A DNA stretch of 62,048 nucleotides, from NCBI GenBank assembly GCA_015680685.1, contig MNCI01001841.1:128589-190636 (forward strand), read 5' to 3'. Below are positions 23,510 through 35,624 of this stretch, piece by piece. Position numbers and translations under genes: made by a program. The notes below the pieces were generated by a model that saw only the letters and a program-made list of their open reading frames with translations, made no database searches and was not told where the DNA came from. Source of the stretch: Gnetum montanum (lineage: Eukaryota; Streptophyta; Gnetopsida; Gnetales; Gnetaceae). Within the stretch, counting starts at the first letter, position 1. The number at the start of each line of letters is the position of its first letter.

Positions 23510-24070
23510 GCTAGTTTATAGTCTTAGTAGACTATTGTGAATTAGTTTCACATCATAACCCTTTGAACGGCACCAGGTTAGCATCATAGCAGATGGTGCA
23601 TTGCTAGTTTATAGTCATAGCAGACTATGAAGAGGCAAACCAGTTTATAGTCTTAGTGGACTCTGGGTGCTAGTTTTATGTCATGGCAGACAAACGTGGC
23701 ATTTTAGTATCATATCAGACAAAGCTCTGTGGTGTCGGTTTAATGTCATGACTCTAGGACATTCTATGATGCTAGTTTCAAGTCATAGCCCTAGGACCAT
23801 TATGTGGTATGAGTTTTAAGTCATAATGCTAGGACTATTCTGTGGTATCAGTTTTAAGTCATAATGCCAAGACTATTTTGTGGTATTAGTTTTAAGTCAT
23901 AATACCAGGACTATTCTATGGTATCAATTTTAAGTCATAATGCTAGGACTATTCTATGGTATTAGTTTTAAGTCATAATGTTAGGACTGTTCTGTGATAT
24001 CAGTTTTAAGTCATAATGCTAGGAATATTCTGTGGTATTAGTTTCAAGTCATAATGCCAGGATTGTTACA
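23510..24070. repeat. Hairpin tandem array 3 (about 38 bp period)
   Basis: The left part has TTTATAGTCTTAGTAGACTA-type units (ATAGTC-TTAGTA-GACTAT near 23518, ATAGTC-ATAGCA-GACTAT near 23612). The right part has regular units AGTTTTAAGTCATAATGC..AGGACTATTCTGTGGTAT of about 38 bp with AGTC...GACT arms. It ends 14 bp from the integrase stop of pol D, just as array 1 does for pol C. Confidence 0.85.
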
Positions 24071-24083
24071 TACCTCAAGTTCA

Positions 24084-27000
24084 TCATATATAGTACCGTT
24101 TTAGGTACAAGTGATTCATGGGATTAGCAAACTCATTCCCTTTCATGTCCACAAGTTTGAATGCTCCATTATTGTGCACCTTGGTAACCAAATAAGGCCC
24201 TTCCCAGTTGGTTGAGAATTTGTCTGGATGTTCACGGGTAGCCTTAAGGACTAAGTCTCCTTCTTTAATCAGGTGTTTGTGTAGATCATGTTTGTGTCTT
24301 TTCCACTGTTTTTTTTGGTACCACTCGATTTGATCAAGTGTTTGAACATGTTCTTCCTCTATTGAGTCGAGGTCAACAATGCATAGTTTATTATTTTGAC
24401 TTTCATCGAAGAGGCTCGAGAGAGCTATCCGTAACAAGGAAACCTGTAACTCTAAAGGTAAAACAACTTCAAATCCGTACACAAGACTATATGGAGTTTT
24501 ACCTGTAGATGTTCGATGCGTTGTTCTGTATGCCCACAATGCATAGACTAATTGTTCATGCCATCATTTCTTGCTCTGATTTAGCATCTTTTTGAGCACC
24601 ATGATGATAGTTTTTTTTGTAGCCTATGCTTGACCATTGCTCTATGGCTAGTAAGGTGATGAAAATGCATGTTTAATACCCAGGCTTTCATAGAAAATTT
24701 TAGTATCTGCACTGCTGAACTATGGCCCATTTTCAATAATGATGGTCATCAGAATGCCAAAATGGATCATGATATTTTCTATTATGAAAGTGAAAATATG
24801 TTTTGAAGTGGTCTTCCTAAGGGGAATAGCTTCTACCCATTTTGTGAAGTATCCAGTTGCGATGATAATATAGTTATGTCTCACAGAGGATGATGGCATT
24901 ATCGGTCCAATTAAGCCTAATCCCAATTTTTGGAATGGCCATGTGATTTGTGTTATGTGCAATTCGTTAGGTGGCACGTGTATTAGGTTGCATGTGTATT
25001 AGGTTACCATGCCTTTGGCAAATGTCACATGTTCTGACCTTGGAGATGCAATCGTACTCCATGTGTGGCCAGTAGTAGCCTATGTGCCTAATCTTTGTTG
25101 TCATTGCTTTGGGTGCAATGTGCCCTCCACAAATTCCTTTGTGGACTTGTTCTACAATTGTTTGATTGTCAATGCTACTAACGCACATCAGCAAAATTTC
25201 TTCATAGGATTTGCAACACAAGGTGTCTCCTATTAATGCATATTGCCGAGAGCATTTTCGCAATGCGTCCTTTTGAGTGTTTGTCAAATGTTGTAGGGCT
25301 TCGCCTCGTAGAAGGTACTCTTTTATGTCATCGTACCATTCTATTGCGTGTGTTGTGCTAATGGATGCTATAGGCATTTCTTCAAGAGTGTTAATCATAG
25401 GTTTGGCACAACTTGTTATAGAGCTAGGCAATGCATGGAACATTTCAGGTGTCATGTTTAAGGCTAATGTAGCAAGTGCATTGGTGATGGTGTTTTTGCT
25501 TCTAGGGACATGCTGTATATTCATTTCTACTAGTTGCCTTAGCAGATGTTTGGTCAAATCATAATACAGTTGCAAATGGAGAGCCTTACATGTGTAAACC
25601 TCAGTGACTTGATTAATGACTAGCTGTGAATCACATCGAACTACAAGATGTGAGATTCTCGAAGTCAACGCTGCTTGAAGACCTCTAAGAAGACGTTTGT
25701 ATTCCACCACATTATTAGTACAAGGAAAGGTTAATTGGTAGGTGAAGAGTTGGATTTCTCCAGAGGGGTATGTTCAAATGGCCGCAGCACTTCCTCCTCG
25801 GGAGGTTGAAGCTCCATCGAAATAGAGGATTGCCTCGTAGTTGTTAGGTACGGTGTCTATACTATTAACATTCTTGTTAGGGAATTTAGGGTTTATCATT
25901 GCTTGATCATGTGTTGGAGAGACAGTTAACTCTGTGACTATTGCTTGATCTTTTATGGAAGATTGAGCAACATAGTATAGGTCAAACTCTGCGATCATCG
26001 CTTTCCACCTAGCTATCCTACTCAACTCGTAGATGTTGTTGGTGATTGCGTGGAGTACATTATTCTTGCAAATGATGTAAACTTGATTGCAGAAGAGATA
26101 ATGCCACCATTTCTTTAAGGCAAAGATGATTGTGAGGCATGATTTCTCTACATAGTTGTATCGTTGTTCATAGGAAATTAAAGCATGGCTTAGGTAATAT
26201 ACCAGGATCTCAACTCCATCTTGACATTTTTGACAAAGCATTGATGCAATGGAAGAATCAGAAGTTGCAAGGTAGATGTAGAAGGGTTTATCGCCTTGAT
26301 GGGGATAAACTATTGGTAGTTGATCTAGTTCTTTCTTTATGTGCTCGAACGCTTCTTGGCATTGTTGAGTCCATTGGAAATGCACATTCTTTTGTAGTAG
26401 GTGCTGCATAGGTCTCAACTTATCCATTAGCCTCTCGATAAAGCACCTTATGAACTACAGTCTACCTTGGAGACCACGTAGTTCGGTAAGGTTCTTTGGC
26501 GGTTGCATATTAGTTATTGCCTTAACCTTATTAGGGTCTACTCGTATTCCTATTTCAGAGACTACAAAACTAATCATCTTGCCTGTTTGGACATCAAATA
26601 CACACTTCTTTAGATTGAGTCTAAGGTCATATTTGAGATAACTTTTAAGCACTAGGTCCAGATCTTTTGCATGTTGTTTAATTGTTTTAGATTTAACCGC
26701 AATATCGTAAATGTAATCATTGAGCAAATTAAGCATGTAATCACTAAATATATATGTCATTGCCAGTTGATATGTAGCTCCTACATTTTTAAGGCCAAAT
26801 GACATCATCGTATAGCAAAATATGCCCCAAGGCATCATAAAAGTTGTTCTAAGTTGATGTTTCGGATTGATTCTTATTTGATTGTATCCTGAAAATCCAT
26901 CCAAAAAGGATAATAGTGCATGCCCAGCAGTCATGTCAATAAGTTGATTGATGCTAGGTAGCGGGAAGTCATCCTTTATAGTGTCTATGTTGAGATCACA

Positions 27001-27624
27001 GAAGTTAATGCATATGCATATGCTACCATNCTCTATGTTGAGATCACAGAAGTTAATGCATATGCATATGCTACCATTCTTCTTAGGGACTACTACAATA
27101 TTTGATACCCAATCAGAATAGTCAACAACCTGAATGAAACCTGCTTGGTAGAGCTTTGTGATTTTAGCACGGACTGCCAAAGCCACCTCAGGACTAACCT
27201 TTCATGCATTTTGCTTCAGCAGTTTAATTTTTTTATTGAGAATGATGTTGTGTTGGACGATTCGGGGGTCTAATCATGGCATGTCGGTATATGACCATGC
27301 AAATGTTTTTATGTTGTATTTCAGTATTTGAGTGATGTCACTGACAAGTTGTGAGTCTAGTAGGGTGCTTAATTTCAACATTCTAGCTTCACCATTAAAT
27401 GTAGTAATGGGGACTTCAACAAGAGGATCTCCAGTGATATTATCAGCTTCTAGATCCAAAGTCTTAGTCATATTCTTAGGCCAGTCTGACGTTTCTTGAG
27501 TGGAGGCTATTAAATTAGTATAGGTGGATGCGTCTAGATCCAAGGATTCTAGATTGATTGCTCTTTTTACCTCCCCATATGGTCCACTAAGAGACAATGT
27601 TGAAAGGATATTCTTAGTGGCCAT
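24084..27624 (-). pseudogene. pol: Tat-like RT-RNaseH-aRNaseH-integrase, copy D
   Basis: Better preserved than pol C. Minus-strand order: linker (27624-27274, ending TFAWSYTDMP); RT (27186-26455, LLSFLDGFSGYNQIRINPKH, MSFGLKNVGATYQ; the catalytic YMDD is changed to YIYDIAVKS); gypsy RNase H (26427-25930); a second RNase H (25850-25460, YFDGASTSRGGSAAAI, VRCDSQLVINQVTEVY); the integrase zinc finger (HIGYYWPHMEYDC...CDICQ, near 25080); the integrase core (24977-24590), where the first catalytic Asp appears as Gly (GLGLIGPIM) and the second as Glu (IIENGP); and a C-terminal domain (24539-24084, NWEGPYLVTKVHNNGAF). An assembly duplication at 26984-27077 disturbs the RT frame. A second RNase H after the gypsy one is typical of the Tat lineage. 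Confidence 0.9.
26984..27077. repeat. 46 bp duplication around a single N (assembly join)
   Basis: 26984-27029 recurs exactly at 27032-27077 around N at 27030. It duplicates about 15 codons of RT, so the apparent frame there is artificial. Confidence 0.9.
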
Positions 27625-27739
27625 GTGCTTGCTCCTGCCAATTTAAACTAGGAGTGAAGTAAGAGACACCCCCTTGATGAAAGAGTTACTAAACATAAAT
27701 GAACATAGGGTATTTCAACTATGTGCTGACAAAATTGGG

Positions 27740-27830
27740 AGACGCAGTGGTAGTCATGGCAGTTTTAGGCCGTACCGGGCCAGATGGTAGTTTTAGTCCA
27801 TACTAGGCCGCTAGTATTCATGTTGACTTG
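27740..27830. repeat. Hairpin repeat remnant 4
   Basis: Two or three units next to the start of pol D, including GGCC-GTACCG-GGCC near 27767 and AGTTTTAGTCCATACTAGG. It corresponds in place to array 2 of copy C. Confidence 0.6.
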
Positions 27831-28149
27831 TCATGAGTGTATGCGGCATTTTTAAATTTTAAATTTTTTTTGTGCGAACAATTAGTTTATGAGGCTTTAA
27901 AATTTTTTGGATTTTTAAATGTTTATATATGTGTGCATATTTTGTTTTTATTTTTTATTTTGTCCTAATTTCAACTTTTCATCCCTCCCTTTGCATAATA
28001 ACTTTCTTTGGCCTTACCTCCAAAGGCTAGAATAATGAGGAATATTAGGCCAACATAAAATAAATATGACATAAATGAAAAAAAAATTTAGACATGGTAA
28101 ATTTAAATAAATAAAATAAAAGGAAATAAGATAAAATGTTTTGGGTTTA

Positions 28150-29710
28150 AAAGGGGGTTTTGAAGTGAAGGAAGGGGGTTTTGTGCTAGCATGAGTTCTT
28201 GGACTGTAGCATGAGCTAGGAGTGCAATGTGAGCTATAGCATCAGCGTTAGCATGAGCAAGCCAACCATGAAGGACAAGGGCAGAGGAAAGGCAAGCTGA
28301 GAGAAAGGGAAGAGGTAGGAAGATCTGGCATTTGTGGAGGAGAGTGAAGGGCTTCTCCAACACCTACGCCAAGCTAGGATTCCAACATCGGATGGGGCCC
28401 TACACAGGTAGATTTGTTTTCTTTTGCTTTTCTTCTGGCATTTTCAAACAACGTTAGCTATGGCAGAATTTTATGGCTGCAATTTTAGGGTTATTTTGGG
28501 ATTTATCTGGGATTTGTGGTTTTCTAGTCTTGATTCTTTGTGGCATCAGCATGAGTGCCTAGGGCGTGAGTGCAAGTTACGTCATAAGTGTTAGGGATAT
28601 CCTGCACAGCATGAGCTTTTAGGGCTCCTTGGCAATGTGACTTTTTAGCCTTCATGGGCTTCCTGGGCCGTAATATTTTTAGCCTTCTTGACTGCCAAGG
28701 AAAGGCAAGCATGAGTACTAAGCTTTCTTGTGTAGTGTGACTTCTAGATTTGTTTTGCTGGGTAGCATGACTGCCAGGGGAAGGTTGGTTTTCCTTTTTC
28801 TTACAGCATGAGCCACGTTATTGGGGAGGTTTAAGCGTGATTGCCAAGTTTCTGAGTATCATCAATTTCTTTTCTTCTATATAGTGTGACCACTAGCATC
28901 TTGGGCAGCGTGAGCTATAGGATAAGGGTTCAGGGTAGCGTTAGCTACAGGTTCCAGGGCAGTGTGAGCTAGGTTTTTCAGCTTTTGGGGCTTCCTGGGC
29001 CGTAGAGTTTTTCAGCTTTTTTGGGCATCCTGGGCCGCAAGGTTTTTCCTTTTTCAGGCATCGTGACTTTCAAGCCAAGAAATGGCCAGCATGAGTTTGG
29101 GCTGAGTTTTAGGCCACAAAAAGGGCCAGCATGAGGTTCAGGCCACAAAAAGGGCCAACATGAGTGTGGACCAAGAAGGCCTATGTTGCAGAAGAAGGCT
29201 TGTTCTTCTTGGTAACATGAGCTGCATTGCAGGGAAGGCCTATTCTTTTTTTTCTATTTTTGCATTGGCAACGTGACTGCCAAGTTCCTAAGCAATGTCA
29301 AATTTTTCTATGCAATGTGACCACTAGTGTCTCGGGCAACGTGAGCTACAAACAAGGGTTCCAAGGTAGCGTTAGCTGCAGGGTTCCCTAGTTTGAAATG
29401 TGAGTTCTGTGGGAGATAGGCATCGTGGGTAGCTGGAACAGGCCTTGATCCCCTGTAGCATGAGTTGCTGGTTCCCAACATGAGCTGGAATGTAGAGAAC
29501 CCAGCGTGAGTGTTGGGGAGGTAGGTAGTGTGATTTTGCTAGAATAATCCCCAACGTGAGCCCTCCCAGCATGAGTCATTTGGCAACAGGCCCCAGCATG
29601 AGTTTTTCCCAGCATGATTCATCATTTGGGAAGCTGCAACGTGAGTTGTCCCTTGGGAGGCTGCAGTGTGAGTTGCCCCTTGGAAGCTGCAGCGTGAGTG
29701 TCCAGGTTCT
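28150..29710. repeat. CATGAG/GTGAG word-rich region
   Basis: Dozens of AGCATGAG, CAGCGTGAG, AACGTGAGC and AGTGTGAGC words are spaced roughly 20-60 bp, with no long regular period. Shared vocabulary links it to the tandem repeat in the LTR of copy D (21390-22170). It would lie in the first intron and leader of the antisense gene of copy D. Confidence 0.65.
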
Positions 29711-32700
29711 CTTTGCTGAGACATGAAAATGTAGAGTGCTTTCCAAGATGTTTGTTATTTACTGCTTTCTATATTTATATCATTTATTATTTTCCTGAGA
29801 CTAATGATTTAAACATTGTTTTAGTGAGTGTTCATGTTCTGGACTTGTGTGTAGATTTACTGTGAAATGGATTTTGATGTACCCCACTGAGTGTCGAATA
29901 CACTAAATAGATATTGGTGTCCTTGTCTCATGGGGTGAAGTTGTGCATTTAAAGTATTTTTTATGTGATTTTAACCTATTGTTAGCACTTAGATTCTTCA
30001 GTTACCTAATGTTTTTGCTGTATGTAAGGGACCTAAACCTTCTCTTGTCGTAGTTCAGCTTGTTGGCGTACTTACTTGGTTTGGCCCCTTTGGACCGGAC
30101 ACACCTCCTTATGACATGCAAATTGGGCCCCATGTGATATGGTTCCATCCCGATGTTAGTTCATTTTAATCATTCATCTTGTAAAATTATAGTGTGGTCA
30201 TATGGTCTCATGTGAGTGAACAGTTGGCTTGTGATATCATCGAGACAGTGTTTCCTAGGTCTACATAAGGCATGCTTGCCTTTATTATTGATATTGATGA
30301 GGGACTTTTTAGGGTTGAGGGAGGACCTACAAAGGGTCCTAGATCTACACGTCCTAATAGCAGCAACACACTTTTCTTAGCCTTCCATGTGCACACTCTA
30401 TTCTAGAACTCACCTGGGATAGTATATAGAGTGGATAGGTATGCTCCTTTGCACCTTGCTTTACTTTTTGATTCCTTTTTAAATTTTATGTCATCGTCTA
30501 AATGTAAATGTTGTTTTCCTATTGCAGGACCCATTTTGATGAACATGGGATGCGCGATGATGATGGTGGGCTTGCCTTAGCGAGCATAGCGTTAGACACA
30601 TTCATGGTGGGCCCCATTCTTTGTGCCACGGTGTTGGACCAAACAAAGGTGACCCTTGTTTACTACCATAGGAAATTTTCAAGAGCCTTTGAGCACTACT
30701 AGGTTCGTGGTTGGTTACATGAGGATTAGTCTTCTAATGGGCCAATTTTTCCTTAAAGAATTGATTCTGCACCTACCCCACCTACACCATTTCCTTATGG
30801 TAAATGACCACACTCTAGACTCTATTTTCTTTTTCATTGCACCCTTGCATATTATGTTTTCTTTTTAACTCTTCACTTTATGTTTTCCTTTTTATAGCAG
30901 CCATCACCTCCAAAGAAGTTACTATTATAATAGGACGTACTGAGGCAACCCTTTTTATGAAATATGGGGAGGTATAGCAATCATAACAATGGTTGTAGAA
31001 GAGAGCTTTTGATTTGATCATCAGCCGCCTTACCTGGGCAGGTTTGATGGACTTGTTCATAGCTTTGACTCCTAGTATTCCGGCTACTAAGATATTCACC
31101 ATTGTTGATTCTTTTAGTAACGATGCTTCCCATTTCACCATGCGGGTTCAAGGAGTCAATGTATCTTTTCACTTGACCATTGAGTTCCTTTCTAATCTTT
31201 TTGGTGTACCCATGGATGATGCCATAAAGCAACTAAAGAGGGTCAGGTCATAAGAGAGTTGGAGGAGTGGTTAGGTATCTCTTGAGGTCCTAAGGGCTTT
31301 GCCATGCGAGATGATACCCAATCAATGAAGATGAATTTCCTGTATCCTCTCTTCCAAGTGCAGGCATTCCCCAAATCTCTTTCCCAAGGAAGAAACCTTG
31401 GGATTGAGTCCATGCATGTCATTCATGCAGTTTTGGAGACAGGCATGTGCTACAACTTGGCACAATTTCTTGGATCTTGTTTTCATGGAGAGATTGTCAA
31501 GTTACGTTCAAACATCCATGCTAAATTCCATTTTACATTTGCTTTCTTCGTGGGGTACCTACGTAGGTTTGCTGAGTTCCATGTAGTTTATGATGATAAC
31601 CACTATATTTTGATGAACCGTTCACAACTGTCCCACCCTTGGATTCATCATTTTTTTGGCACCACTAGATCCCAATACCCACTTGAAGACATTGATGAAT
31701 CAGTATGAGTTACTAGTGGAGGTGTGGCCAGCCGTTCCCATCATTCCCATTATAGCTTGGGATTGGAACTGCCTAGGCTGCACATGTCTGTTAAAAGGGC
31801 TAAATGTTTGATTGGTGAGACTGTTGGGAAGTCTAAGATGAAGGTGAAGAGGAATGAACGCCCAAGAGAGCCTGTTCTAGATATAATACCACCAAGATCA
31901 AAGAAGATTCGGTTTGTATTTCTAGTGGAGGATAAGTAGTTTATTTTATTGTTATATATTTATTATTTTTTTTGTTTTTTTTGGCCTATACACTATATAT
32001 AATATGTTAGACTAACCCTAAGATTCTGGAATAATCAGAGGAAAATCCTAAGAAAGAGAGAGAGGCTTTGGCCCCAATGGTTGACCCTGAGGTGGTTGTC
32101 ACAAGGCCGGAGGAAGAGGCGAAGGAAAGAGAAGAAATGATTGAAGAACCTCCCACCTCACAAGAGGAAGATGTGACAAACGTCATGGGACAAAGCTTGT
32201 GAAGGCTTTAGATGCACTTAGGCATTCAAATGATGAAAGAGGTGTCTTCAATGGTTTCTTTGATGGATCTTTGCAACTTGGTAATCCGCCCAAGCTAAAC
32301 AGTAGAGGGCTTTTTGGTATATTCCTTTTAGCTTAATCCATGTTTTCCATCCTTTAATTTTCATGTTTTGTTCTTGATTATCTTGATTATTTCTAGCATC
32401 AGAGGTAGATGCTGAGATTTCTGAGGCACATACATCTTAGGCAGAGGTGTCAGGATCATAGGTTCCAATTGAGATGAAGTCCCCTGCTTGTCCCACATCA
32501 ACTGACCAGCTAAGGCCATGGCCTGAGATGCCTAACAAAATGGACTTTGTTAAGGGCATTGTTAATGATGTGGTCGCTCACCTACAAGAAGCTCATCCAA
32601 AGCTAGGTATTTGTACATTACCTATTATGCTAAGTATCTAGTTTTATTTGTGTTTCTTTGCATTCATTTTTTTATTTTAGGTGATTCATGTGTGTGGTGC

Positions 32701-33680
32701 TTACACCTGTAGGCACCAAGCTCCAGTGGGATCCTTCTAAAGCTACTCACATTGATGCTCTCTTAGAACTACCAGGGAATATTGAGCAAGTCCCTAGAAA
32801 TGTGTACAATGCAGTTTCTAGTTGCATTATATAAAATGCCAAGTCGCTTTGGACTTGTAGGCATTCGGTTGAGTATCTATGGGATGAGGTGCATTCATTG
32901 AAGGAAGCACTAGCAAAGGAGAGAGAGGAGAAAAGGGATCTCCAATCCCATTATGATCTTGCTACTGCTAGACTATCTAGTGATAGCACTTAGTGTACAT
33001 CTAAAATGACCTATGCACATTACTGGATGGTTTTGAGTAGAAAAGTGCAGGTGACACGGGATTTAGCAGAACAAAGAGCACAGATGGATTTTCTAAACAA
33101 GAAATGTCATGATTGGAAGTCCTTTGTTGCAAAAGTGAGGAAGTGGGGTCAAGACCAAAAGGACCACAAGAATCAATATAAGAAATGGTTAAATGAGGAG
33201 TCAGTTGAACAGTGCCAGATGGAGATGTTCATCGATGGGTTAGGCTTGTGGCCTGCTTATGACAAGTTTCTTGAGTGCACCGAGGTGGAGGGATCTCCCA
33301 AGAGAACCATTACTACTACCTCTGAGAAGGCTTCGATAGGCATGTTCTCTCTTGAGCATCCTACCTGGACTTTGGTGGACAAGGGTAAAACCCTGGCTGG
33401 TATTGATCTTGGCTTGGAGGAGGATTGGGCAAATGTGCTCGAGGGGGAGATTCTACGACGTTTGGAGGCCAACTTAGGGCCTTCCTCACTTGTGAGTGTT
33501 TTATTATGGCATTTATTTTTGTATGATTTTGTTGTTTTCATTGTTAGTGTTACTATTTATGATTTTCTTTACTACTCTTACCTATTTTTTTTTGTTTTCT
33601 ACTTTTTTATAGGGACATGTTAATGATGGAGCTGGCCCCAGTAGAGCGAGAGCGGATGATGAAGAGGGTCTTGGGGATTA
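28392..33680 (+). pseudogene. Antisense multi-exon gene in copy D (FCP1-like domain)
   Basis: A second, longer copy of the plus-strand gene. Exons recognised by homology and splice signals: possible exon 1 at 28392 (ATGGGGCCCTACACAG, donor GTAGAT); exon 2 30029-30438; exon 3 30528-30799; exon 4 30901 to about 31935; then exons near 32035-32320, 32400-32605, 32712-33491 and a last one 33614-33680 ending GHVNDGAGPSRARADDEEG and TAG. Exon 2 has YSVVIWSHVSEQLACDIIET and NTLFLAFHVHTLF. The motif that should carry catalytic Asp reads VVVQLVGVLT, as in copy C. Exon 4 has LMDLFIALTPSIPATKIFTI and LFGVPMDD. The C-terminal part is charged and probably coiled coil (33006-33490). Several stops and shifts show decay. 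Its product would be unrelated to gag or pol; function unknown. Confidence 0.55.
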
Positions 33681-34074
33681 GCCCCCTTCCTAGTATTGAT
33701 GCATGAGTTTGACTATTAGCTTGCTTTTAGCTATTAGATGTTTTGGATTTTCAAATGCCTAATGGGAATGTATGAAGACTAATGTATGACATGGATTTGA
33801 TTGTGGTATAAAATGGTGGCATTCTATTTCCACTTTGACATTTAATATATTTTTTTCTTTTTCCACATTTTTGTTGTTTTTTTCTAATTTTCTCAAGTAT
33901 ATCGCAAACATGCGTGTAGCCGAATGTAAAGTGAGTTTCTAAAATGTAGAGCAAAACATAAAGCAAATATTTGAAAAAGAAAAGTAACGAAAATGCATGA
34001 ATCAAAATTGTAGTTTGTAACATCTAAACAAAACTTCGACATAACGTAATGAATATTTGTGAACTTATGACGTA

Positions 34075-34340
34075 TTGGGCTCTAATTTAAAGCCATTTTG
34101 GGCTGTGCACCTTAGTTTAAAGTCATGGTGGACTGTTGCATCTATGGTGAAAGAGGAGAATGAGGGATTACTAGTTTTAGGCCATAGTGAACCGAAGCTG
34201 ATAACGATTTTTGGGAAACTCCAAGATGAACCAGCCATTTCTAACCATGGCTAGGTTAATGTCATTGCAGACGTTCGCTGGCAATTTAACATCATACCAG
34301 ACGATTGGTAGTTTAATGTCATTTTTGATAATTGGTAATT
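34075..34340. repeat. Hairpin tandem array 5
   Basis: Units include AGCC-ATTTTG-GGCT (near 34092), AGTC-ATGGTG-GACT (near 34122) and GTC-ATTGCA-GAC (near 34262). It lies between the 3' end of the antisense gene and the end of the protease frame. Confidence 0.75.
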
Positions 34341-34344
34341 CACT

Positions 34345-35620
34345 CTAGTTGTTAAGTTGCTTCTTAACCCTTCGTAGCTTGACATGAGGGGTGGGGCATG
34401 CAGGTACGATCTTATACTCACCTTCCCTCTCACTGGAGATATCGAAAGGTAATTCTAACCAAGAGACATTGGTGGGAATGGCTCCTATGTTTGCGTCATC
34501 TAGTGCTCCTTCAGTTTTAGTAGGATTGTGAGTTAGCGTTGGGTTCATGTCTTGAAGTGTGCTCATGGTTCCTTGATTAGGCTTAGAAAATTCAATTTAT
34601 GACCCTTGATCCCTTCCTGAGTATGAGAAAGTAAGTGATGTTATCATATCCCCATGTATAATGATTTCACCGCCCTCATAAGGTAGGTGGATCTCTTGAT
34701 GGATTGGTGAGGATACAACTCTCAATCGAGCTATCCAAGGATGTCCTAGAATCAAATTAAACTCTAGCATTTCGTCAACTACTACGAATTCAGCTGATGT
34801 GGGGAATTGGTCCCCTGCTATGAAATCTAAGGTAACTATGCCTTTCACCACAACATGGGAACCACTAAAGGATTTTAGGAAAGAAGTTGTTTTGGGCTGT
34901 ATTTGTTCAGTAAGTCCCAGTTTTTTGATGATGGAAAAAGGTATTCCATTTTTTGCTGCACCTTCATCGACGTGCATCCTATGTATCTTGAAATGATTAA
35001 CCTATATCGTTATGAACATAGGGGATGTGGTAACTTCTCCTATTTTCTCATCTAGCCTAATGTCATTAGCATGAAACTCTAGGGATGTGGTCTTTGATTC
35101 CTGAGGTTGTAGGGACAATACTACATAAATGGATGGCTTATCCACAGGGAGGTCCTCACTAACAGGAATTGAATTAGCATCTACATGAGAGCCTCCTGAT
35201 GTACTGGTGAAGTCATTACTAGGTCATACAGACTTAAAGAAGTATTCTTTTGTTTCAAGGCCTCTGTAACCTGGGTCAACGTGCTCACTAGGTCTTTACT
35301 ATTTGGGACACCTTTATCTACAGAGACTTGGTCCATTTAACCCAGCATTCATATTTTTCGTGGATGAATTTTTGCATTGGTAACTGAGGATGCTAGGTTT
35401 AGGATGTGACCCGTGACATTATATTTTTTTTGATGACTCGTACCAGGCTCATTAGTGGACAGACTCATGGGAATGGATTCTGTTGTTGTCCACTGTGGCC
35501 CAAACACAGCTAACATCCAACTCATGACATCCAAATTTATGCTAGATGTGGCCTCAACATGGCTCATGTTGGCCTTACACCAAGTGCTATGAGTTGATTG
35601 AAACTCTATCACCACTCATC
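34345..35620 (-). pseudogene. Tat-like gag end and aspartic protease, copy D
   Basis: The minus-strand frame 34977-34597 holds a retropepsin-type protease that would cut the polyprotein: active-site block VDEGAAKN (the usual form is VDxGSSxN), then FNLILGHPWIARL, the ILGRPW motif common in plant gypsy proteases. Upstream, 35615-35000 reads as the gag-protease joint with stops (QPQESKTTSLEFHANDIRLD). Downstream, 34566-34345 is the start of the protease-RT linker. The frame stops next to hairpin array 5. To the right, homology ends near 35620, so gag and the 5' LTR are lost. Confidence 0.75.
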
Positions 35621-35624
35621 CTAC

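Larger units (their letters stand above)
20390..35620 (-). mobile_element. Tat-like Ty3/gypsy element, copy D (5'-truncated)
   Basis: On the minus strand from right to left: gag-protease end (35620-34345); hairpin array (34340-34075); an antisense gene on the plus strand (33680-about 28392); hairpin remnant (27830-27740); RT-RNaseH-aRNaseH-integrase (27624-24084); hairpin array (24070-23510); and a 3' LTR to 20390. The 5' LTR and most of gag are missing, as 35625 onward is unrelated. The protease and RT modules are more than 6 kb apart with an opposing gene between them. Copy C has the same order in the part it keeps. An alternative is that protease and pol come from two elements joined by recombination. 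Confidence 0.6.

Noticed and set aside
25277-25564. Plus-strand frame of 95 codons opposite pol D
   Set aside because: Antisense shadow of the RNase H/integrase region.
33257-33541. Minus-strand frame of 94 codons
   Set aside because: Shadow of the better supported plus-strand C-terminal exon of the antisense gene.
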